DNA of 6,740 nucleotides from contig DCJV01000105.1 in NCBI GenBank assembly GCA_002320555.1, forward strand, positions 55,673 through 62,412, read 5' to 3'. Each line of letters starts with the position of its first letter. The first letter of the stretch is position 1. Shown piece by piece: positions 1-5,320 of the stretch. A program made the position numbers and the translations under genes. The notes beneath the pieces were generated by a model. That model was not told where the DNA came from, searched no databases, and saw only the letters and a program-made list of their open reading frames with translations. Source of the DNA: Ruminococcaceae bacterium UBA1691 (GTDB taxonomy: Bacteria; Bacillota; Clostridia; Oscillospirales; Acutalibacteraceae).

Positions 1-48
1 ACAACTCAACCATACCACAGGTCTTTCCTATTCGCTATCTTTTTTGAC

Positions 49-90
49 GATAAAATAGGCAACTTAATGACGATTTCATTTTATCTGCCT
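49..90. repeat. Small AT-rich inverted repeats in upstream intergenic DNA
   Basis: GATAAAAT at 49-56 is complementary to ATTTTATC at 78-85, and AGGCA at 57-61 is complementary to TGCCT at 86-90. The two pairings interleave, so both cannot form as simple nested hairpins. No T-run follows, so it does not look like an intrinsic terminator. The rest of 1-143 shows no gene or other signal that I can support. This may be chance in AT-rich DNA or the trailing region of an upstream gene outside the window. Confidence 0.2.
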
Positions 91-147
91 TTGTAACACA
101 TCATTGTACAACCTACAGTGAAACGCGGGCACTATGCGCTGGATTGT

Positions 148-175
148 TTGATTTTGCGGCGGACTGTGTTATAAT
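148..175 (+). promoter_or_regulatory. Sigma-A type promoter with extended -10 for the glycosyltransferase-uvrC operon
   Basis: A perfect TATAAT -10 box lies at 170-175, preceded by TG at 167-168 with one base between, which is the extended -10 motif. A partial -35 box TTGATT (148-153) sits 16 bp upstream. Transcription would start near 182 and give a leader of about 44 nt before the glycosyltransferase start. It is the only good promoter seen ahead of the glycosyltransferase-uvrC pair. Confidence 0.7.
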
Positions 176-216
176 AAAGACAATTTATCTGAAAAAACGA
201 TTGTCAAAAATCGCCT

Positions 217-221
217 GGAGG
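217..221 (+). promoter_or_regulatory. Ribosome binding site GGAGG with two candidate in-frame ATGs
   Basis: GGAGG at 217-221 lies 4 nt before the ATG at 226 and 10 nt before a second in-frame ATG at 232. Neither spacing is ideal, so the protein may begin Met-His-Met-Gly-Lys or Met-Gly-Lys. The difference is two residues. Confidence 0.7.
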
Positions 222-225
222 ATGT

Positions 226-1200
226 ATGCATATGGGGAAAACGGTTGATCTGGTCGTGCCATGCTTTAATGAAAGTGAAGTGCTCGACCTTTTTTACAGC
301 GAGGTAAGCGAAGTCCTGAACCGGTGTGAGGGATATACCTTCCATTATATTTTTGTCAATGATGGCAGTAAGGATCAAACGCTCGACATCCTTCGCCGTT
401 TCGCGGCAAAGGATGAGCGGGTGCGTTACGTTTCGTTTTCGCGGAATTTTGGCAAGGAATCTGCCATGCTTGCGGGTATGAAATATTCCACCGGCGAGTA
501 CGTGGGAATTCTCGACGCGGATTTACAGCATTCGCCGGAATTGATCCCCGAGATGCTCGCAGCGCTGGAGGAGGGCTATGATATCGCGGCGGCGCGCCGG
601 GTGGACCGCTCCGGCGAGGGCAAGGTCAAGAGCGCTTTTTCCCGCGCTTTTTATAAGGTCATCAATAAAATGTCCGACGTGGATATCGCAGAGGGCGCGC
701 AGGATTTCCGCATCATGAAGCGTCCCGTTGTGGAAGCCATTCTGTCCATGCCGGAATATAACCGCTTTTCCAAGGGAATCTTCAGCTGGGTCGGTTTCCG
801 GACGAAATGGTTTGAGCATGAAAATCGCGAACGCGCGGCCGGGTCGAGCAAGTGGTCTTTTACGAAGCTGTTCCGCTATGCGCTGGACGGGATCATCGGC
901 TTTTCCACCGTTCCCCTCAAGGTTTCCCTTTATATCGGCGTTGCGTCGAGCGGAATCGGCGTGGTTTATGCGCTGTATATCCTGATCCGCACATTGATCC
1001 GTGGCTCTGATGTGCCGGGCTATCCCTCTATAATCTGTGCCATTTTCTTCTTTGGCGGCCTGATCCTCTGTTCCCTCGGCATCATCGGGGAGTATCTCGC
1101 ACGGATCTATCTGGAGGTAAAGAGACGCCCGATCTTCCTGGTGGCGGAGACGAATATCATTCCGGAGCCCGCTGAGAAAAGCGATCCGTCAGAAGGGTGA
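226..1200 (+). CDS. Family 2 glycosyltransferase, membrane-anchored (GtrB/DPM1-like polyprenyl-phosphate glycosyltransferase)
   Basis: The 324-residue protein probably transfers a sugar from a nucleotide-sugar donor to a polyprenyl phosphate on the cytoplasmic face of the membrane. The sequence shows a GT-A domain at the N-terminus: VPCFNE at residues 11-16, VNDGS at 44-48, and the metal-binding DADLQH at 97-102 (DXD type). The FSRNFGKESAMLAG and GSSKWSFTKL segments are also typical of the GtrB/CsbB/YkcC group. Two membrane helices follow at about 233-256 and 268-292, then a short basic tail, as in GtrB-like enzymes. Length is normal for the family. The sugar and lipid acceptor cannot be read from the sequence. 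Such enzymes often work with a flippase and a second transferase that decorate teichoic acids or O-antigens, but no such partner is in the window. The stop codon overlaps or abuts the start of uvrC, so the two genes are probably co-transcribed and translationally coupled. Confidence 0.9.
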   Translation: MHMGKTVDLVVPCFNESEVLDLFYSEVSEVLNRCEGYTFHYIFVNDGSKDQTLDILRRFAAKDERVRYVSFSRNFGKESAMLAGMKYSTGEYVGILDADLQHSPELIPEMLAALEEGYDIAAARRVDRSGEGKVKSAFSRAFYKVINKMSDVDIAEGAQDFRIMKRPVVEAILSMPEYNRFSKGIFSWVGFRTKWFEHENRERAAGSSKWSFTKLFRYALDGIIGFSTVPLKVSLYIGVASSGIGVVYALYILIRTLIRGSDVPGYPSIICAIFFFGGLILCSLGIIGEYLARIYLEVKRRPIFLVAETNIIPEPAEKSDPSEG

Positions 1201-1205
1201 CCAGA

Positions 1206-3053
1206 TTGGACGAGCATTTGAGGCCCCTGCGTGAAAAGGCGATGCGTCTCCCCCTTACGCCGGGCGTTTATATCATGAAGGACAAAAAGGGGACGATCAT
1301 CTATATTGGCAAGGCAAAGGCCTTGAAAAACCGCGTCAGTCAGTACTTCGGCTCGCAGGAGCACCATGCGGTCAAGGTGCGCCGGATGGTGGAAAACGTC
1401 GCGGATTTTGACTATATCCTGACGGATAGCGAATTTGAGGCGCTTGTGCTTGAATGCAGCCTCATCAAGCAGCACCAGCCCAAATATAATATCCTTCTGA
1501 AGGACGATAAGGGCTATCATTACATTCGAGTAAGCGGCGGGGAATGGCCCGTTATCAGCGCGGCAAAGCAGAAGCTCGACGATGGCGCGCAGTATATCGG
1601 GCCATTCACAAGCTCCTTTACCGTGTCGCAGTCCGTGGACGAGGCGCTGCGGATTTTCCGCCTACCCCAGTGTAACAAGGTGTTTCCGCGCGATATCGGC
1701 AAGGGCAGGCCATGTCTGAATTTTTTTATCAAGCAGTGCGCCGCGCCCTGCGCGGGCAAAATGACGCAGCGGGAATATCAGGAGACGGTGGGCGAGGCGC
1801 TTGCATTTCTGCGCGGAGGCAGCACCCAGGCGCTCAGGGATATTCAGCGCCGGATGGAGGAGGCTGCCGAAAATCTGGAATTTGAAAAGGCGGCCCGCCT
1901 ACGCGACCGGCTCTCCGCCATCCGACGGATGCAGGATAAGCAGAAGGTCGTGTCGGTCTCTGTAAAGGAGCAGGATGTATTCGCCATTTCCAACAGCGCG
2001 CAGAGCGCCTGTTTGATGGTGCTCCGCTTTGCGGAAGGCCGGCTTTATGACAGCGAGTATTTCTTTATCGACAGCGTCGAGGACTTTCCGTCCGCACGCG
2101 GTGAGCTGATTCAGGGCTATTACTCCATGCGCGACCATGTGCCGCCACGCGTGACGGTCGACGGCGAGGTGTCGGGCGCGGAGCTTTTGTCCAGCTGGCT
2201 CAGTGAGAAAGCGGGAAGGCGCGTCCAGATTGCCGTGCCGCAGCGCGGAGAGCAGGCGCAGCTGATGGAGATGTGCCGCTCGAATGCGGCGGAAAAGCTC
2301 GCGGAGCATCTGGGCCGGGCGGGAAAGCAGACGGCGGCGCTCGATGAGCTCGCCCGTTTGTTGGGGCTGGACGCCCCACCTGAATATATCGAGGCGTATG
2401 ATATTTCCCACACCGCCGGTAGCGATAATGTGGCTGGTATGGTCGTTTTCCGCGGCGGCGCGCCTTATAAACAGGCGTACAAGCGCTTTTCGATCAAATC
2501 CTTCGAGGGGCAGGACGACTATGGCTCCATGCGCGAGGTGCTCACCCGCCGCTTTTCGCATTACGAACAGGAGAAGGACAGCGGCGAGGGCTTTGGAAAG
2601 CTGCCAGATCTGATTCTTCTTGACGGCGGGCAAGGGCAGGTCAATGCCGTGCGGCCGGTGCTCGAGCAGTTCGGGCTGAGGATTCCACTATTCGGCATGG
2701 TCAAGGATGATCGCCATCGTACGCGAGCCATCGCGGCGGATGGCGGAGAAATCGCCATCAATTCCAAGCGTCAGGCATTTACGCTTGTCTCTTCTATCCA
2801 GGAAGAAGTGCACCGTTTTGCCATCGGCTATCATAAGCAGAAGCACAAAAAGAGCACGTTGGTAAGCTCTCTTACTCAGATCGAAGGGATCGGCGAGACA
2901 CGCGCCCGGGCGTTACTGCGCTCGTTTCAGACCATCCGGGCAATCCGGGAGGCGGACGTTGAACAGCTTCTGAAGGTGAAGGGAATGACAGAGCCGGCTG
3001 CGAAGGCAGTTTTTTGTCATTTCCACTCGGAAGAATCGCAGCAGGAGGAGTAG
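1206..3053 (+). CDS. uvrC: UvrABC system protein C (excinuclease ABC subunit C)
   Basis: UvrC makes both incisions, 3' and 5' of a lesion, in nucleotide excision repair after UvrA/UvrB loading. Numbered from the TTG at 1206 (615 residues), the protein has an N-terminal GIY-YIG nuclease with GVY at 20-22, YIG at 33-35, and the probable metal-binding Glu83 and Asn95. A four-cysteine cluster (Cys156, 170, 178, 182) has the X13-X7-X3 spacing of the reported UvrC iron-sulfur site. A UVR motif lies near 210-244. The C-terminal RNase H-like nuclease has Asp399 in YDISHT, Asp437-Asp438 in DDYGSM, Asp473 in LLDGGQGQ and His536 in EEVHRF. Tandem helix-hairpin-helix motifs fill about 555-605. All catalytic elements are intact. 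A GTG at 1197 is in frame, but AGAAGG (1191-1196) abuts it directly, whereas it lies 9 nt before TTG 1206. The family usually begins near this (M)xEHL segment, so I prefer TTG. No terminator follows the gene. Confidence 0.97.
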   Translation: MDEHLRPLREKAMRLPLTPGVYIMKDKKGTIIYIGKAKALKNRVSQYFGSQEHHAVKVRRMVENVADFDYILTDSEFEALVLECSLIKQHQPKYNILLKDDKGYHYIRVSGGEWPVISAAKQKLDDGAQYIGPFTSSFTVSQSVDEALRIFRLPQCNKVFPRDIGKGRPCLNFFIKQCAAPCAGKMTQREYQETVGEALAFLRGGSTQALRDIQRRMEEAAENLEFEKAARLRDRLSAIRRMQDKQKVVSVSVKEQDVFAISNSAQSACLMVLRFAEGRLYDSEYFFIDSVEDFPSARGELIQGYYSMRDHVPPRVTVDGEVSGAELLSSWLSEKAGRRVQIAVPQRGEQAQLMEMCRSNAAEKLAEHLGRAGKQTAALDELARLLGLDAPPEYIEAYDISHTAGSDNVAGMVVFRGGAPYKQAYKRFSIKSFEGQDDYGSMREVLTRRFSHYEQEKDSGEGFGKLPDLILLDGGQGQVNAVRPVLEQFGLRIPLFGMVKDDRHRTRAIAADGGEIAINSKRQAFTLVSSIQEEVHRFAIGYHKQKHKKSTLVSSLTQIEGIGETRARALLRSFQTIRAIREADVEQLLKVKGMTEPAAKAVFCHFHSEESQQEE

Positions 3054-3059
3054 TTCCGT

Positions 3060-3077
3060 TTGTGAACTTTTTCACAA
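3060..3077. promoter_or_regulatory. Candidate Rex operator (perfect TTGTGAA-N4-TTCACAA palindrome)
   Basis: TTGTGAA (3060-3066), CTTT, then TTCACAA (3071-3077) is a perfect 7+7 inverted repeat, and one more T/A pair extends it on each side. It fits the published Rex consensus of Gram-positive bacteria, TTGTGAA-N4-TTCACAA. Rex represses until NADH rises relative to NAD+. The site begins 7 nt after the uvrC stop and ends 26 bp before the -35 box of the rsmD promoter. Its right half overlaps a second possible -35 (TTCACA 3071-3076, with TATAAA at 3096-3101 after a 19-bp spacer). Known: the Rex consensus. Inferred: that this copy is bound. It could instead be a weak RNA hairpin, but no T-run follows it. 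Confidence 0.5.
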
Positions 3078-3103
3078 AAATTAGGATTAATTCTCTATAA
3101 ATG

Positions 3104-3133
3104 TTGACAAACATCCGTTCAAAATAGGATAAT
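3104..3133 (+). promoter_or_regulatory. Sigma-A type promoter for rsmD-coaD-coiled-coil operon
   Basis: A perfect TTGACA -35 box lies at 3104-3109 and GATAAT (5 of 6 matches to TATAAT) at 3128-3133, with an 18-bp spacer. Transcription would start near 3140, leaving a leader of about 75 nt before the rsmD ATG at 3215. That leader contains an 8-nt direct repeat, GCTTTTCA, at 3163-3170 and 3177-3184. Confidence 0.7.
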
Positions 3134-3214
3134 AGCTTAAATTAGTTTCAGAATGAATCAATGCTTTTCAAATATAGCTTTTCATGGATGGAAAGAAATA
3201 CGGGAGTTTTCATT

Positions 3215-3763
3215 ATGAGAGTCATCACTGGGTCCGCAAAAGGCCGTAAACTGAAAACCCTTTCGGGCGAGGACGTACGGCCTACGACAGACCGCGTCAA
3301 GGAAGCCCTGTTCAGCATCATTCAATTTGAGGTCGAAGGCAGGCGCGTGCTTGACCTCTTTGCGGGCTCCGGTCAGCTGGGAATCGAGGCGCTCAGCCGC
3401 GGCGCGGCAAGCGCCGTGTTTGTCGACGCCGCGCGCGCTTCCATCGAGGTGGTGCGGGAAAATCTGAACACGACCAAGCTTTCCCAGAGCGCACAGATAA
3501 TACAGATGGATAGTCTCGCCTTTCTCGCGGGCTACTGCGGGCCGTTTGATATTGCCCTTCTCGATCCGCCGTACGGCGTGGGCCTGTTGCACAAGGCGCT
3601 GCCTATGACGGCGCGCCGCATGGCACCGGGCGGCGTGATCATCTGCGAATCCACGGTGAAGGAAGACCTGCCGGAGCAGGTGGAGGATTTTCGGCTTGTG
3701 CGCCGGTATCCATATGGGAAGATTTCCCTCACGGTATACCGGAGAGAGGGGGAGACGGAATGA
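3215..3763 (+). CDS. rsmD: 16S rRNA (guanine966-N2)-methyltransferase RsmD
   Basis: RsmD methylates N2 of G966 in 16S rRNA using S-adenosylmethionine. The 182-residue product has the family hallmarks in order: an N-terminal RVITGSAKGRKL segment, RPTTDRVKEALFSI at 22-35, the SAM-binding loop DLFAGSGQLGIEALSRGA at 47-64, and the catalytic DPPY at 117-120. Length is normal. The start chosen is ATG 3215, since GGGAG at 3202-3206 is 8 nt upstream and the protein then begins exactly at the conserved MRVITG. An in-frame ATG at 3161 would add 18 unconserved residues and has no ribosome binding site. The stop overlaps the coaD start in an ATGA arrangement, implying translational coupling. The rsmD-coaD pairing is common in Bacillota. 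Confidence 0.96.
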   Translation: MRVITGSAKGRKLKTLSGEDVRPTTDRVKEALFSIIQFEVEGRRVLDLFAGSGQLGIEALSRGAASAVFVDAARASIEVVRENLNTTKLSQSAQIIQMDSLAFLAGYCGPFDIALLDPPYGVGLLHKALPMTARRMAPGGVIICESTVKEDLPEQVEDFRLVRRYPYGKISLTVYRREGETE

Positions 3764-4245
3764 GGATTGCAGTATGTCCCGGCAGCTTTGACCCTGTCAC
3801 CCTGGGGCATCTGGATATTATCCGCCGTTCCTCCAAGCTGTTTGACAAGGTGATCGTCGTTGTTATGGTCAATTACCATAAAAAAGACAGCAGCTTCACA
3901 GCAGAGGAGCGCGTGGAGTTCTTGCACCGCTGTACAAGAGACATTGAGAATATTGAAATTGATACCTATAATGGGCTGCTCGCGAATTATACGCGGGAAA
4001 AAGGCGCGGTGGCGATTGTCAAGGGCTTGCGCGCTGTGTCCGATTTCGAGTATGAATTTCAGCAGGCCCTGACGAATAAACGGCTGAACCCGGAGGTGGA
4101 AACGATTTTCATCACCACCAGTGCGGACAACATGTTCCTGAGCTCCAGCGTTGTCAAGCAAGTCTGTGCCTTTGGCGGCGATATTTCCACCTTTGTATCC
4201 CCGGAGATCCGGGAGGATATTATCAAACGGTTAAAACGGGAATAA
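3760..4245 (+). CDS. coaD: Phosphopantetheine adenylyltransferase
   Basis: CoaD catalyses the fourth step of CoA biosynthesis, ATP + 4'-phosphopantetheine to dephospho-CoA + PPi, in the cytosol. The 161-residue protein matches the usual family length. Visible motifs are PGSFDPVTLGH at 7-17, including the nucleotidyltransferase TxGH signature at 14-17, then KGLRAVSDFEYE at 88-99, and LSSSVVKQ at 127-134, which corresponds to the family ISSTxVR/K phosphate-binding motif. The ATG overlaps the rsmD TGA by 2 nt, and a GAGGGGGA purine stretch just upstream serves as ribosome binding site. It would be controlled from the promoter and candidate Rex site ahead of rsmD. All key residues are present. 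Confidence 0.97.
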   Translation: MRIAVCPGSFDPVTLGHLDIIRRSSKLFDKVIVVVMVNYHKKDSSFTAEERVEFLHRCTRDIENIEIDTYNGLLANYTREKGAVAIVKGLRAVSDFEYEFQQALTNKRLNPEVETIFITTSADNMFLSSSVVKQVCAFGGDISTFVSPEIREDIIKRLKRE

Positions 4246-4282
4246 GTCCTGTTTATGATTGGAAGGGAAGGGTGTGCAAGTT

Positions 4283-5149
4283 ATGAGTAGTGTAAGTATT
4301 GCCGATTTGTTTGACCAGATGGATGAGGTGATCGAGAACGCAACCGCTTCGATGCTGTCGAGCAAGCGTTATATCGATATCCCCGCGATGCAGGAGCTGA
4401 TTTCTCAGGCGCGGGATAATCTGCCTATGGAGATCGAGCAGGCCACGCAGATCGTGCGGGATCGCAGCGCGATCCTCAAGGACGCCAAGCAGGAAGCGCA
4501 TGAGACACAGGAGGCCGCTGTGCGCAACGCAGATAATCTGCGCGAGAGCGCCCGCCGTGAGGCGGAAGCGCTCACCAGCAAGGCCCGCCTGGAGGCGGAC
4601 ACAATGATGGAAAAGGCGCGCCGTGATTCCAAAGCCATGATGCAAAAGGCGCAGGATACGGCGGATGACATGGTGGCCAAGGCGGAGGAGAAGGCCAAAG
4701 CACTTGTTTCTGAGGATCAAATTACCAAAACTGCAACCGCGAAGGCCAACGAAATGCTCACCAGCGCCCGCCATCAGTCACAGGAGATGCTGGAGAACGC
4801 ACAGGCTAAGGCACGCGAGGCGACGGAAACCGCGCAGGCCCGGGCAAACGCTATGCTGGAGGACGCACAGACAAAGTCGAAGGATATGGTGGAAACTGCG
4901 CAGGCCAAGGCGAATCTCCTGACCAAAACGGCCAATGAGCAGGCTGAGGAAACCATTTCTCAGGCGCAGAAGTGGTCGCACGACATGCGCACAGGCGCGA
5001 GCGAGTTTGTCGAGCGCATTATGCGCACGTCGGACGAGCTGCTCACACAGAGCGTCAATGAGATCCGCAGGGCGCGGCAGAGCCTGCGCGCTTCGGGCAA
5101 GGCGGAGGAAGCACAGCAGCCGGAGCCGAAGAAGGAAGCGCAAAAATAA
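4283..5149 (+). CDS. Alanine-rich hendecad-repeat coiled-coil protein of the coaD neighbourhood
   Basis: The 288-residue protein has no recognisable catalytic domain, signal peptide or membrane segment. Residues 1-66 (start MSSVSIADLF) resemble the N-terminus of a conserved Clostridia coiled-coil family found next to coaD and often labelled 'ATPase' or ATP synthase subunit B-like; I think that label reflects coiled-coil similarity only. Residues 68-144 are seven consecutive 11-residue repeats (A-x-x-x-A/S-x-x-M/L-hydrophobic-x-x). Six residues (145-150) interrupt, then eight more repeats run to 238. Small or hydrophobic residues at repeat positions 1, 5, 8 and 9 are what a right-handed hendecad coil needs. 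A separate amphipathic segment (240-270) and a charged Pro/Lys/Glu tail follow. Start choice: ATG 4283 with AAGGG at 4268-4272. A TTG at 4259 is in frame but would put the purine-rich tract inside the gene. A scaffold or polar/cell-envelope role (DivIVA-like) is possible but unproven. Confidence 0.85.
   Translation: MSSVSIADLFDQMDEVIENATASMLSSKRYIDIPAMQELISQARDNLPMEIEQATQIVRDRSAILKDAKQEAHETQEAAVRNADNLRESARREAEALTSKARLEADTMMEKARRDSKAMMQKAQDTADDMVAKAEEKAKALVSEDQITKTATAKANEMLTSARHQSQEMLENAQAKAREATETAQARANAMLEDAQTKSKDMVETAQAKANLLTKTANEQAEETISQAQKWSHDMRTGASEFVERIMRTSDELLTQSVNEIRRARQSLRASGKAEEAQQPEPKKEAQK
4484..4996 (+). repeat. Coding tandem repeat: 15 hendecads (33-nt units) with a 66-nt higher-order duplication
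   Basis: The stretch encodes repeats such as ARLEADTMMEK, ARRDSKAMMQK, ARHQSQEMLEN and AQARANAMLED in unbroken 11-residue register, from 4484 to 4714 and again from 4733 to 4996. The 18 nt at 4715-4732 between the blocks break the register. DNA at 4788-4850 and 4854-4916 matches at about 45 of 63 positions by hand count, suggesting a comparatively recent two-unit duplication inside an older repeat. Confidence 0.85.
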
Positions 5150-5174
5150 TCTGCTTTATTGAACATATAATAAG

Positions 5175-5222
5175 ACGGGCCGCAGCCGGGCAAACAGTGA
5201 AACGGTCTGCGGCCTGTTTTTT
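5175..5222 (+). terminator. Strong intrinsic terminator of the rsmD-coaD-coiled-coil operon
   Basis: An 11-bp stem with one G-T pair is formed by ACGGGCCGCAG (5175-5185) and CTGCGGCCTGT (5207-5217). It is extended inward by CCG/CGG across a one-base bulge, leaving a loop of about 14 nt. The T-run at 5217-5222, then A and TTT, follows directly. It begins 26 nt after the stop of the coiled-coil gene. Confidence 0.93.
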
Positions 5223-5227
5223 ATTTA

Positions 5228-5241
5228 CACAAAGTTTTGTG
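5228..5241. repeat. Short palindrome CACAAA-GT-TTTGTG between terminator and asparaginase-like gene
   Basis: CACAAA (5228-5233) and TTTGTG (5236-5241) are perfect inverted halves around a 2-bp centre. The site is in the 98-nt gap ahead of the asparaginase-like gene, where I find no convincing -35/-10 pair. It could be a repressor site or chance. Confidence 0.25.
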
Positions 5242-5320
5242 CTATTCAGCCAGAAGGGTAGGACGAAATTCGGCTTCATAGAAAAAACTTCCGCGTAGCA
5301 TGGAAAGGATGGTCATATCA

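Noticed and set aside
37..85. 14-codon minus-strand mini-ORF (MKSSLSCLFYRQKR) with AAAGG upstream
   Set aside because: It is too short to support, no promoter is visible, and it overlaps the inverted repeats that already account for its start context.
1899..2633. 244-codon open frame on the minus strand inside uvrC
   Set aside because: It lies antisense to a gene with all UvrC motifs intact, has a composition typical of reverse-strand shadows in GC-rich codons, and lacks a recognisable domain.
3059..3078. Hairpin after uvrC read as an intrinsic terminator
   Set aside because: The 8-bp stem is A/T rich and is followed by AATTAGG, not a T-run, on either strand. The exact fit to the Rex consensus explains it better, although both remain possible.
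3161..3214. N-terminal extension of RsmD from ATG 3161
   Set aside because: No ribosome binding site precedes it, it adds residues not typical of the family, and ATG 3215 has GGGAG at the right spacing before the conserved MRVITG.
3532..4161. 209-codon minus-strand open frame across rsmD and coaD
   Set aside because: It spans two well-identified genes on the other strand and shows no domain; it is a shadow.
4484..4996. Regular 33-nt spacing considered as a CRISPR-like or non-coding tandem array
   Set aside because: The period is carried by the protein pattern, DNA identity between most units is low, and one open frame runs through it with a start, ribosome binding site and downstream terminator.
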